The translations under genes were made by a program, and so were the position numbers. The notes under the pieces were generated by a model, which saw only the letters and a list, made by a program, of their open reading frames with translations, was not told where the DNA came from and did no database searches. A stretch of DNA of 63,230 nucleotides from an uncultured Oscillibacter sp. (lineage in GTDB: Bacteria; Bacillota; Clostridia; Oscillospirales; Oscillospiraceae): the NCBI RefSeq assembly GCF_910584465.1, contig NZ_CAJUBK010000008.1, positions 1-63,230 on the forward strand, given 5' to 3'. Of the stretch, positions 48,652 through 56,099 are shown piece by piece; position 1 is the first letter of the stretch; each line of letters begins with the position of its first letter.

Positions 48652-48730
48652 GGACACAGCAGGAGGACGAATATGAGGGAAAGGCGGTGCGGTCTCGCGG
48701 GATACGGGGTTTCCTGCAGGGACCTTCTTG

Positions 48731-49339
48731 ATGAAGGATGTCATCATCGTTGGCACAGGAGGACATGCAAAGGTCGTTGCGGACATCGTCCTGAGCGCGC
48801 GGGACCACCTGGTCGGCTTCATCACGGGAGACGACAGGATAAACGACTTCATGGGATGGCCTGTTTTGGGACGGGACACGGAGTATGGCAAGTTCCTGGA
48901 CTGCTGTTTCGTCATAGCGGTCGGGGATCCGGGCGCGCGCGAACGGATCGCCGGCTCTATGGAGGGCGTGGGATGGTACACTGCCATACATCCCTCCGCG
49001 TCGATATCCGCGATCCATACCTCGATAGGGGAGGGGAGCGTCGTCATGGCGAATGCCGTGATCAATCCCTGCGCGCAGATCGGGAGACACTGCATCATCA
49101 ATTCCAATGCGACCGTCGAGCATGACGATCAGATCGAGGATCTCGTACATGTATCGGTGGGAGCCGAGCTGGCCGGAGCCGTGAAGGTCGGGAGGCGGAC
49201 CTGGATCGGCGTGGGGGCGGCGGTGAAGAATGGGATCCGCATATGCCGGGACTGCATGATCGGCGCGGGGGCCGTGGTCGTGAAGGACATCGAGGTCCCC
49301 GGCACCTATGTGGGGGTCCCGGCCCGCCGGGTGAAGTGA
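48731..49339 (+). CDS. NeuD/PglD-like sugar O- or N-acetyltransferase
   Basis: 202 residues. The N-terminal Rossmann-like part (MKDVIIVGTGGHAKVVADIV) and C-terminal left-handed beta helix with hexapeptide repeats (GEGSVVMANAVINPCAQIGR; IGAGAVVVKDIEVPGTYVGV) are the NeuD/PglD design. The catalytic histidine is probably in EHDDQIED. Such enzymes acetylate sialic acid or bacillosamine-type sugars, but no other glycan genes are near. The ATG at 48731 has only AGGGA upstream; a better ribosome site (AGGAGG 48661-48666) precedes an out-of-frame ATG at 48673. Confidence 0.85.
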   Translation: MKDVIIVGTGGHAKVVADIVLSARDHLVGFITGDDRINDFMGWPVLGRDTEYGKFLDCCFVIAVGDPGARERIAGSMEGVGWYTAIHPSASISAIHTSIGEGSVVMANAVINPCAQIGRHCIINSNATVEHDDQIEDLVHVSVGAELAGAVKVGRRTWIGVGAAVKNGIRICRDCMIGAGAVVVKDIEVPGTYVGVPARRVK

Positions 49340-49425
49340 GCCTGGACCGCGGCGGACGGGGACCGCACGGACCGCGGCGATAGCCCCCCGGCAGGGCGGC
49401 ACGGGACAGGCGCGCGCAGGACGGG

Positions 49426-49455
49426 ACAGGAGCTGCCCGGCGGGCAGCTCCTGTT
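49426..49455 (+). terminator. Hairpin after the NeuD-like gene
   Basis: ACAGGAGCTGCCC and GGGCAGCTCCTGT form a perfect 13-base stem with a GGC loop; TT follows. Terminator-like, but the T-run is short. Confidence 0.6.
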
Positions 49456-49530
49456 CGGCGGGGAGCGGGGTGGTACGGCCCCGGAGGAAGAGCGCAATTT
49501 CGTACCATACAGCCCCCCGCGGGAGGGTGT

Positions 49531-49556
49531 AGGATATCCTCATGCAGGCGCCTGCA
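49531..49556. promoter_or_regulatory. Two palindromes before the cupin gene
   Basis: AGGATATCCT (49531-49540) and TGCAGGCGCCTGCA (49543-49556) are perfect palindromes 25-50 bases before the cupin ATG. Candidate operators, possibly for the nearby AraC regulator; inference only. Confidence 0.35.
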
Positions 49557-49580
49557 AATACACGATCGGGAGCATGAGGG

Positions 49581-49976
49581 ATGGAAAAGGAAAACACGTT
49601 CGAGCGGTTCGATAGGGGAGGCCGGCTGGTCCTGGCCGGAGGGGAGATCCCCTTCGCGGATATCCCGTGGTCCAAACACCCCGCCTTCGAGGGCGTGGAG
49701 CTGAAAGCCATCGTCACGTCGGAGCAGACGGCGGGGGAGGCCAGCTTCCACCTGGTGCGCATCGCGCCGGATAGAGCGATCGGGGAGCATATCCATGAGG
49801 CCCAGACGGAGACCCACGAGGTGATCGCCGGCAAAGGCGTGTGCGTCTGCGAGGGGGCGGAGCTGCCCTATGAGCCGGGCGCCGTCGCGGTCATGCCCAA
49901 AGGTGCGCCCCACGAGGTGCGGGCAGGCGGAGAGGGCCTGTACCTGTTCGCCAAGTTCTTCCCGGCGCTCATCTGA
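49581..49976 (+). CDS. Cupin-domain protein
   Basis: 131 residues. HIHEAQTETHEVIAGKG carries the cupin metal-binding pattern (HxH...E...H), and PKGAPHEVRAG is the second motif. The function of small cupins varies (isomerase, dioxygenase, sensor). GAGGG lies before the ATG. Its 3' end overlaps the 3' end of the convergent AraC gene by 8 bases. Confidence 0.85.
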   Translation: MEKENTFERFDRGGRLVLAGGEIPFADIPWSKHPAFEGVELKAIVTSEQTAGEASFHLVRIAPDRAIGEHIHEAQTETHEVIAGKGVCVCEGAELPYEPGAVAVMPKGAPHEVRAGGEGLYLFAKFFPALI

Positions 49977-50697
49977 GCGGCGGCAGCACCGTGCGGGAGG
50001 CCCGGTAAACGGCGGGGGTGAGCCCCAGCAGCCGCTTGAAGTGCCGGGTGAGGTGGCTCTGGTCGCAGAAGCCGGCGGCCAGGGCCGCTTCCGCGATGCC
50101 GCAGGGGCCGTCCAAAAGGCGCTGGGCCTTGCGGACGCGGTGCTGGATCTGGAGCTGATGGGGCGTCAGACCGAGGGAACGCCGGAAGCTCCGGATGAAA
50201 TGGTATTGGCTCATGTACGCGGCCTGGGCCATCTCTCTGACCTGCATCCCCCGCTCCGGGGAGCGCGCGATCTGCCGCTCCGCCGCGGCGACGGACGGCG
50301 GGAGGGCCGCGGGAGGCGGCAGACGGCGGAGGGAGGCCAGCAGGCCCGCCAGGGCCTCCGGCTCCGGGACGGCCTCCAGCAAGCGCCGGAGGCCGTCCTG
50401 CGCCGCCTCCAGGCGGAGCATGTCCGCGGGGACGCACAGGCTCAGCAGGGAGTAGGGACCGTCCCCGCGGAAGCTGTGCGGCAGGTGCGGCGGGATCTGG
50501 AAGCATTCGCCGCTCGCGCAGACGCGGGAGGCCCCGCCGCAGACGAGCACGACGGGACCGGCCAGCACCAGCCCGGCGGTGAAGACGGAAGCGTGGGTAT
50601 GGAGGGGATAAGCGATCCGGGAATCCCGGCAGACGATGGCCTCCATCCCGGCGCCGCCGTCATAAACGTATCGGACAGGTCCGGCCCCGGACATCAT
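49969..50697 (-). CDS. AraC-family transcriptional regulator with N-terminal cupin sensor
   Basis: 242 residues from ATG 50697 (GAGGAGG just upstream; a second ATG follows directly). The N-terminal half has HTHASVFTAGLVLAG and FQIPPHLPHSF, a cupin-type sensor fold. The C-terminal half has the two helix-turn-helices: MAQAAYMSQYHFIRSFRRSL and ALAAGFCDQSHLTRHFKRLL. It probably responds to a small molecule. Convergent with the cupin gene. Confidence 0.92.
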   Translation of the reverse strand: MMSGAGPVRYVYDGGAGMEAIVCRDSRIAYPLHTHASVFTAGLVLAGPVVLVCGGASRVCASGECFQIPPHLPHSFRGDGPYSLLSLCVPADMLRLEAAQDGLRRLLEAVPEPEALAGLLASLRRLPPPAALPPSVAAAERQIARSPERGMQVREMAQAAYMSQYHFIRSFRRSLGLTPHQLQIQHRVRKAQRLLDGPCGIAEAALAAGFCDQSHLTRHFKRLLGLTPAVYRASRTVLPPLR

Positions 50698-50762
50698 ACG
50701 CACCTCCTCAAAAAACGACGCGGCGGACAAAAAGGGAGACGGGTGAAGCCCGTCTCCCTATC

Positions 50763-50837
50763 TGGAGGTGACACCCGGATTTGAACCGGGGAATCAGGGT
50801 TTTGCAGACCCTTGCCTTACCACTTGGCTATGTCACC
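50763..50837 (-). tRNA. tRNA-Cys (anticodon GCA)
   Basis: On the minus strand GGTGACA pairs with TGTCACC, discriminator T, encoded CCA. Anticodon loop TCTGCAAAA gives GCA. It is preceded by its own promoter. Confidence 0.96.
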
Positions 50838-50851
50838 GTATCCACATTCCT

Positions 50852-50880
50852 ATTATATGCGAACTCCCGGAAAAAGTCCA
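50852..50880 (-). promoter_or_regulatory. Promoter for tRNA-Cys
   Basis: On the minus strand TGGACT (50875-50880), 17 bases, TATAAT (50852-50857), 15 bases before the tRNA. Confidence 0.7.
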
Positions 50881-51123
50881 TACTTTTTCAAAAAATTTTT
50901 CAAAGTTTTTTGAAAAGCTCCCCCACCAAACCATCCTCCGGGACATCCCCCTCCGAGGAGCGGGCGAAGGCGGCGGCGCGCTCCCTCGTCTCCCCCGCAG
51001 GGGCGTCCCTCTCCTCCCGCGGACCAACGCAGCGTTCGCGGGAGGAAAGCGAAGGAATTCCCCGTCCGGCGCAGTTTTCGCCGCAAAGCAGCGGAAACGG
51101 AGCGGTAAGGGGAATTCCTGAGC
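50881..51123 (-). repeat. Spacer between tRNA-Gly and tRNA-Cys with repeat modules
   Basis: The order on the minus strand after tRNA-Gly is: outer arms AGGAATTCCCC/GGGGAATTCCT (51053-51063 and 51109-51119) around the core CCGCTCCGTTTCCG...GAAAACTGCGC; a stem TCCCGCG/CGCGGGA (51016-51045 region); then CCCCTGCGGGGGAGACGAGG (plus 50984-51003). The last 60 bases are AT-rich with runs of T and A. No gene. It shares two modules, in the same order, with the gap at 12262-12639. Confidence 0.55.
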
Positions 51124-51199
51124 TGGAGCGGGCAACGAGGCTCGAACTCGCTACCTCCACCTTGGCAAGGTGGCGCTCTACCAGATGAGCTATGCCCGC
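51124..51199 (-). tRNA. tRNA-Gly (anticodon GCC)
   Basis: Minus strand: GCGGGCA pairs with TGCCCGC, discriminator T, encoded CCA. Anticodon loop TTGCCAA gives GCC. Confidence 0.96.
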
Positions 51200-51202
51200 G
51201 GA

Positions 51203-51278
51203 TGGTGCCCAGAGCCGGAATCGAACCAGCGACACGTGGATTTTCAGTCCACTGCTCTACCAACTGAGCTATCTGGGC
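51203..51278 (-). tRNA. tRNA-Phe (anticodon GAA)
   Basis: Minus strand: GCCCAGA pairs with TCTGGGC, discriminator A, encoded CCA. Anticodon loop CTGAAAA gives GAA. T-arm GGTTCGATTCC. Confidence 0.96.
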
Positions 51279-51301
51279 AGATGCCCCGAGGGGCAGGAAA
51301 G

Positions 51302-51378
51302 TGGCGACCCGGAACGGGCTCGAACCGTCGACCTCTAGCGTGACAGGCTAGCGTTCTAACCAACTGAACTACCGGGCC
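51302..51378 (-). tRNA. tRNA-Asp (anticodon GUC)
   Basis: Minus strand: GGCCCGG pairs with CCGGGTC (one G-U pair), discriminator G, encoded CCA. Anticodon loop CTGTCAC gives GTC. Confidence 0.96.
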
Positions 51379-51424
51379 GTTTCCAAAAACGTGGAAGGAC
51401 TGGGGGGAGGGAACCCGAAGGAGC

Positions 51425-51501
51425 TGGTGGGAACAACTGGACTCGAACCAGTGACCCCCTGCTTGTAAGGCAGATGCTCTAACCAGCTGAGCTATGCTCC
51501 C
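51425..51501 (-). tRNA. tRNA-Val (anticodon UAC)
   Basis: Minus strand: GGGAGCA pairs with TGTTCCC, discriminator A, encoded CCA. Anticodon loop CTTACAA gives TAC. First gene of the Val-Asp-Phe-Gly transcription unit. Confidence 0.96.
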
Positions 51502-51532
51502 GGGTCGTCGCTCACGTTAAACGGCAAGAGTC

Positions 51533-51561
51533 ATTATACGAAAGGGATCCCATTTTGTCAA
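51533..51561 (-). promoter_or_regulatory. Consensus promoter for tRNA Val-Asp-Phe-Gly operon
   Basis: Minus strand TTGACA (51556-51561), 17 bases, TATAAT (51533-51538). Both boxes are exact consensus. Confidence 0.92.
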
Positions 51562-51632
51562 GACGTATTTCAAAATTTTCTCGGATTTTCTAAAAACGTG
51601 GACGGCAGGGCCCCGCGGGCCGGGGAGCGGGC

Positions 51633-52550
51633 TCAGGCCCGCCTCGCCAGCTTCTCCAGCTGGGCCCGGAACTCCTCCGGCAGGGGGCACTCCAGCTCCA
51701 CGGCCTCCCCGGTCCGGGGATGGAGGAACCGCAGGCCCACGGCGTGGAGGCACTGGCCCTGGAGCCCGGGGACGGGCTTCTTCGCGCCGTAGACCGTGTC
51801 GCCCAGGATGGGGTGGCCCAAATAGGCCATGTGGACCCGGATCTGATGGGTCCGCCCGGTCTCCAGGCGGCAGCGGAGGCGGGCGGCGCCCGGGAAGCGC
51901 TCCAGCACCTCCCAATGGGTGACGGCGGGGCGTCCTTTGGCGGTGACCGCCATCTTCTTGCGGTCCGCCGGGTGGCGCCCGATGGGCGCGTCCACGGTCC
52001 CCGCGTCCTCCCGGGGGGCCCCGACGACGATGCATTCATAGGTCCGGGCCAGGGTGTGATCCTGGAGCTGGGCGGCCAGGGCCTGGTGGGCGAAGTCGTT
52101 CTTAGCCGCGGCGATCAGGCCGGAGGTGTCCCGGTCGATGCGGTGGACGATGCCGGGGCGCAGGGCCCCGCCCACGCCGGAGAGGGAGCCGCCGCAGTGG
52201 TAGAGCAGGGCGTTGACCAGCGTCCCGTCCGGGTGGCCGGGGGCGGGGTGGACCACCAGGCCCTTGGGCTTGTTCACCACGATGACGTCGGCGTCCTCGT
52301 AGACGATGTCCAGGGGGATGTTTTGGGGCCGGGCGTCGATGGGCTCCGGGTCCGGCAGGGAGACCGTCAGGACCTCCGCCCCGGTGAGCCGGCAGTTCTT
52401 CGCCGGGGGACGCCCGTCCAGCGTCACCCGGCCCTCCTCCAGCAGGCGCTGGACGGCGGAGCGGGTGAGCCCCCCGATCTGCCCGGCCAGCCAGGCGTCC
52501 ACCCGGATCCCGGCGTCAGCCGCCGTGGGACGGAGCGTCAGCGTTTCCAT
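51633..52550 (-). CDS. rluD: RluA/RluD-family pseudouridine synthase
   Basis: 305 residues. An N-terminal S4 RNA-binding domain (RVDAWLAGQIGGLTRSAVQR) precedes the synthase domain with catalytic Asp in HRIDRDTSGL. Further blocks are VVNKPKGLVVHPAPGH and GRTHQIRVHMAYLGHPI. In Firmicutes this gene usually follows lspA; here its 5' end overlaps the lspA 3' end by 35 bases. AAGGAGG lies about 11 bases before the ATG. Target uridines (23S H69 in RluD) are likely but not proven. Confidence 0.93.
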   Translation of the reverse strand: METLTLRPTAADAGIRVDAWLAGQIGGLTRSAVQRLLEEGRVTLDGRPPAKNCRLTGAEVLTVSLPDPEPIDARPQNIPLDIVYEDADVIVVNKPKGLVVHPAPGHPDGTLVNALLYHCGGSLSGVGGALRPGIVHRIDRDTSGLIAAAKNDFAHQALAAQLQDHTLARTYECIVVGAPREDAGTVDAPIGRHPADRKKMAVTAKGRPAVTHWEVLERFPGAARLRCRLETGRTHQIRVHMAYLGHPILGDTVYGAKKPVPGLQGQCLHAVGLRFLHPRTGEAVELECPLPEEFRAQLEKLARRA

Positions 52551-53025
52551 GGGAGGACCCCTCCTTGTCGTACTTTTCGTAGAACCACTGGTAATAGATC
52601 AGCCCCAGCACACAGCCGCAGACGATGCACATGTCCGCGACGTTGAAGACCGGGTAGTCCATGAACTGGAAGTTGAACATATCCACCACATAGCCCAGGC
52701 GGACCCGGTCCAGGATGTTCCCCAGCCCGCCGGAGACGATCAGACAGCCCGCCAGCACCCCCAGGGGGTGCCGGACCACCCGCCGGACCAGCGCCGCCAG
52801 GATGGCCAGCACGATGAGGCTGGTGGCCGCGACCAGCAGCCAGCGCATCCCGGAGAAGCTGGACCAGGCCGCGCCGTAGTTGTGGACGGTCCGCAGTTCC
52901 ACGAGCCCCGGCAGGAGGGGGCGGGCCTCCCCCAGGGGGAGGGTAGCGGAGATATAACGCTTGACCCACTGGTCCAGCGCCAGCAGCGCCAGGGCCAGCA
53001 GAGCGGAAAGGGCAGTCGGGAGCAT
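52516..53025 (-). CDS. lspA: Lipoprotein signal peptidase (signal peptidase II)
   Basis: 169 residues, four membrane helices, cleaving prolipoproteins. The catalytic aspartates are in GGLGNILDRVRLGYVVDMF and FNVADMCI. The start is ATG 53025, with AAAGGAGG about eight bases upstream; the open frame further up is not used. The last 12 codons overlap rluD. Confidence 0.95.
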   Translation of the reverse strand: MLPTALSALLALALLALDQWVKRYISATLPLGEARPLLPGLVELRTVHNYGAAWSSFSGMRWLLVAATSLIVLAILAALVRRVVRHPLGVLAGCLIVSGGLGNILDRVRLGYVVDMFNFQFMDYPVFNVADMCIVCGCVLGLIYYQWFYEKYDKEGSSHGNADAPSHGG

Positions 53026-53166
53026 AGCGGATCCTCCTTTCGACAGGCCGGGCCTGTCCCAGTCAGTGTACACGATTTGGGCGGGAAAAGCAACCTCCGG
53101 GCCGGGGGAAAGGGGGGCGCCGGTGACACCAAGATGTGCAAAATGACAGTTTTTGAAAATTCGGGC

Positions 53167-53194
53167 TTGTATCTGGGCGGATCTATGGTATAAT
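53167..53194 (+). promoter_or_regulatory. Promoter for the amidohydrolase/transporter unit
   Basis: TTGTAT (53167-53172), 16 bases, TATAAT (53189-53194). The leader to the first amidohydrolase is about 140 bases and contains the inverted repeat ATCTA...TAGAT (53222-53236). Confidence 0.7.
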
Positions 53195-53337
53195 AACAAA
53201 CATAAATCTCAAAACTCGAGGGATCTATTCGTTAGATATACCAATTTTTACCAACTTTGAAGCGGAGATCGAAGAGCGGTCTCGAAACGCCCGGGGCGGC
53301 GCCGCCGCTGAGGGCCCTACGGGAGGAGAGGGAGCTT

Positions 53338-54528
53338 ATGAGCAAGATCCAAGCGGCCGTTGCGGCCTGCATGGCGGAGATCGTCGAGATCCGCAGGGAT
53401 ATCCACCGTCATCCGGAGACCGGATGGAAGGAGGAGCGGACCTCCGCCCTGGTCCGGGAGAAGCTGAAGGAGTACGGCGTGGACGAGATCCGGACCCCCG
53501 CGGCCACGGCCGTGGTCGCCCTGATCCGCGGCCGGGCGGGCGAGGGCAGGTGCGTGGCCCTCCGGGCGGACATGGACGCGCTGCCGATGCCCGAGGAGAC
53601 CGGCCTCCCCTTCGCCAGCGAGACCCCCAACGTCATGCACGCCTGCGGGCACGACATGCACACCGCCTGCCTGCTGGGCGTGGCGAAGGTGCTGTGCGGC
53701 ATGCGGGACGAGTTCAAGGGCTCCGTGAAGCTGATCTTCCAGCACGCCGAGGACGTGCAGCCCGGCGGCGCGAAGGAGATCGTGGCGGCGGGCGCCCTGG
53801 AAGATCCCCATGTGGACGCGATCTACGCCATCCATATGCTGCCCGATGAAAAAGAGGTGGGCAAGGTCTGCATGAAGTCCGGCGGCATGTGCACCTCCGT
53901 GGACATTTTCGACGTGACCATCACCGGCCGGGGCGGCCACGGATCCACGCCCCATGTCACCGACGATCCCCTGCTGGCCGCGTGCCAGATGATCACCATG
54001 ATGCAGCAGATCGTGGCCCGGCGGGTGGATCCCCTGGAGACCGGCATCGTCACCGTGGGGGGCATCCACGGCGGCGCGGCCCCCAACGTCATCCCGGAGA
54101 AGGTCTGCTTCACCGGCGTGAACCGGGCCTACAGCGAGGAGGTCCGGCACAAGATCCGGGAACAGATGATGGACATCGGGCGGGGCATCGAGGCCATCTC
54201 CGGCTGCAAGGTGGAAGACGATTACCGGGACGGCTATCCCCCCCTGGTCAACGACGCCGCCCTGGTGGACCTGGCCCGGGAGGCCGTGGCCGAGGAGCTG
54301 GGGCCGGATTCCATCATCGAGCTGGAGCGGCCCATGAGCTTCAGCGAGGATTTCGCCGTGTACAACGTGGTGGGCGGCGTGCCCGCGGCCGAGTTCATGG
54401 TCTGCGCCGGGTACGGCGGTGAGCGGCTCTATCCCCTCCACAGCCCCAAGTGCATCCTGAAGGAGGAGGCCATGCCCTACGCCATCCGCACCCTGGTCAG
54501 CGTGGCGCTGAGATACCTCAGCCGCTGA
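53338..54528 (+). CDS. M20-family amidohydrolase (paralogue 1)
   Basis: 396 residues from ATG 53338 (GGAGAGGGAGC upstream). Metal-binding motifs are HACGHDMHT near residue 100, and a glutamate in the segment QHAEDVQPGG; RDIHRHPETGWKEERTS is the N-terminal signature. M20D enzymes split N-acyl or N-aminoacyl bonds (hippurate, N-acetyl amino acids, aminobenzoyl-glutamate). Its sequence is clearly more distant from the three downstream paralogues than they are from each other. Followed by the transporter gene. Confidence 0.92.
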   Translation: MSKIQAAVAACMAEIVEIRRDIHRHPETGWKEERTSALVREKLKEYGVDEIRTPAATAVVALIRGRAGEGRCVALRADMDALPMPEETGLPFASETPNVMHACGHDMHTACLLGVAKVLCGMRDEFKGSVKLIFQHAEDVQPGGAKEIVAAGALEDPHVDAIYAIHMLPDEKEVGKVCMKSGGMCTSVDIFDVTITGRGGHGSTPHVTDDPLLAACQMITMMQQIVARRVDPLETGIVTVGGIHGGAAPNVIPEKVCFTGVNRAYSEEVRHKIREQMMDIGRGIEAISGCKVEDDYRDGYPPLVNDAALVDLAREAVAEELGPDSIIELERPMSFSEDFAVYNVVGGVPAAEFMVCAGYGGERLYPLHSPKCILKEEAMPYAIRTLVSVALRYLSR

Positions 54529-54659
54529 ACCTTGACAACGTATTCCGACGCGGGGACGGCGGTCCCCCGGGGCCTCTATGCGGCAGAAGCCCCCGGGAGG
54601 GGCCCGGCTCCGCGTTGTGGATAAATACATCTCAACTTGGATCAAAGAGGAGGAAGAAA

Positions 54660-55877
54660 ATGTACAACTTTGCGTTAGCGTTTTTCGCCTGCGCCGTCGC
54701 CTACGTGATCGGTGAGATCGTCTCCACCGCCACCAAGGCATGGATCCCCTCGGTGTTCGTCACCGCCGTGGTCATGCTGATCGGCTACTGGACCGTTTTC
54801 CCCGAGACCCTGGTCAGCGATTCCCAGCTGATCCCCTTCGGCAGCACCGTCGGCATCTATCTCTGCCTGACCCACATGGGCACCGTCATCAGCATCAAGC
54901 AGCTGATCGACCAGTGGAAGACCATCGTGGTGTGCCTGGCGGGCCTGGCCGGCATGTGCGCGCTGTGCCTGATCATCTGCCCCCTGGTGATGGATAAGGC
55001 ATACGTCATCTCCGGCCTGCCCCCGCTGACCGGCGGCATCATCGCCGCGGTCACCATGCAGGAGGCCGCCCAGAAGCTGGGCCTGGAGGCCGCCGCCCTG
55101 TTCGCCATCGCCATGTACTGCGTCCAGGGCTTCGCCGGCTATCCCCTCACCGCCGTCTGCCTCCAGCTGGAGGGCAAGAAGATGCTCCAGGAGTACCGCG
55201 CGGGCGGCGGCAAGGCCGTCGCGTCCTCCAACAAGGTGGACGCCGTCAACGGCAAGCTGGAGACCGAGGCCGCTCCCAAGAGGAAGCTGATCCCCCCCCT
55301 GCCCGGCAAGTGGAACTCCAACGCGGTGATCTTCCTGCGGCTGATGGCCGTGGGCTGGCTGGCGACCCAGCTGGGCAACGTCGTCATCCCCTGGATCAAC
55401 ATGAAGATCAGCGGTGCGGTCTGGGCCCTGATCCTGGCCGTCATCGCCACCACCATCGGCTTCCTGGAGGAGGACTCCCTGAACAAGGCCCACTCTTACG
55501 GCATCGTCATGTTCGCCCTGATGATGTACGTGTTCGACGGCCTGAAGACCGCCACCCCCGCCATGCTGGCCGGCGTCATCCTCCCCATGATCATCCTGAT
55601 CGTCGTCGGCGTGTTCGGCATGGGCGTTTGCTGCTTCATCGTCTCTAAGATCTTGAAGATGCCCTTCCTGCTGTCCTTCGCCACGGCCCTGACGGCGCTG
55701 TACGGCTTCCCGCCCAACGCCATCATCACCGAGTCCACCTGCACCGCCCTGGCGCAGAACGATGAGGAGAAGGATTACCTGATGGGCCGCATGTTCGCCC
55801 CGATGATCGTCGGCGGCTTCACCACCGTGACCATCACCTCCGTCATCATCGCCGGCATCTTCGCGGAGATGCTGTGA
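54660..55877 (+). CDS. Multi-pass membrane transporter, family not identified
   Basis: 405 residues with about ten to eleven hydrophobic segments. There is a hydrophilic central loop (residues ~180-225, KRKLIPPLPGKWNSNA). The block SGLPPLTGGIIAAVTMQEAA and a second-half LTALYGFPPNAIITESTC suggest an inverted-repeat sodium symporter design with helical hairpins, perhaps like GltS-type families, but this is a weak guess. GAGGAGGAAG lies before the ATG. Encoded between M20 amidohydrolases, so it likely takes up their substrate or releases a product. Confidence 0.75.
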   Translation: MYNFALAFFACAVAYVIGEIVSTATKAWIPSVFVTAVVMLIGYWTVFPETLVSDSQLIPFGSTVGIYLCLTHMGTVISIKQLIDQWKTIVVCLAGLAGMCALCLIICPLVMDKAYVISGLPPLTGGIIAAVTMQEAAQKLGLEAAALFAIAMYCVQGFAGYPLTAVCLQLEGKKMLQEYRAGGGKAVASSNKVDAVNGKLETEAAPKRKLIPPLPGKWNSNAVIFLRLMAVGWLATQLGNVVIPWINMKISGAVWALILAVIATTIGFLEEDSLNKAHSYGIVMFALMMYVFDGLKTATPAMLAGVILPMIILIVVGVFGMGVCCFIVSKILKMPFLLSFATALTALYGFPPNAIITESTCTALAQNDEEKDYLMGRMFAPMIVGGFTTVTITSVIIAGIFAEML

Positions 55878-55931
55878 TCCCCTTCCCGGGGAGACGGGAG
55901 AGTCCTGGGGGCTTTTTGCCGCAGGTTTGAC

Positions 55932-55950
55932 GATATCCCGCGCGGATATC
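55932..55950. promoter_or_regulatory. 19-base palindrome before the second amidohydrolase
   Basis: GATATCC CGCGC GGATATC is a perfect palindrome with a 5-base centre. A plausible regulator site. Confidence 0.5.
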
Positions 55951-56045
55951 ATGGGAGGCTCCAGGAGACGGAAGCCCTCGGCGGATCTCGCGAGACGCCC
56001 CGGGGAGCCTGCACTTTGTGAAACGGACCACAACATGATCGGTGC

Positions 56046-56080
56046 CCCCAGGGCCCGCCCCGCGGGCTCTGGGGAGCTTT
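56046..56080 (+). terminator. Terminator-like hairpin just before the second amidohydrolase
   Basis: CCCCAGGGCCCGC and GCGGGCTCTGGGG pair with one mismatch, followed by AGCTTTTT. The T-run joins the ribosome site AAAAAGGAGAG. Could attenuate read-through from the transporter gene. Confidence 0.65.
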
Positions 56081-56099
56081 TTAAAAAGGAGAGAAGGCC

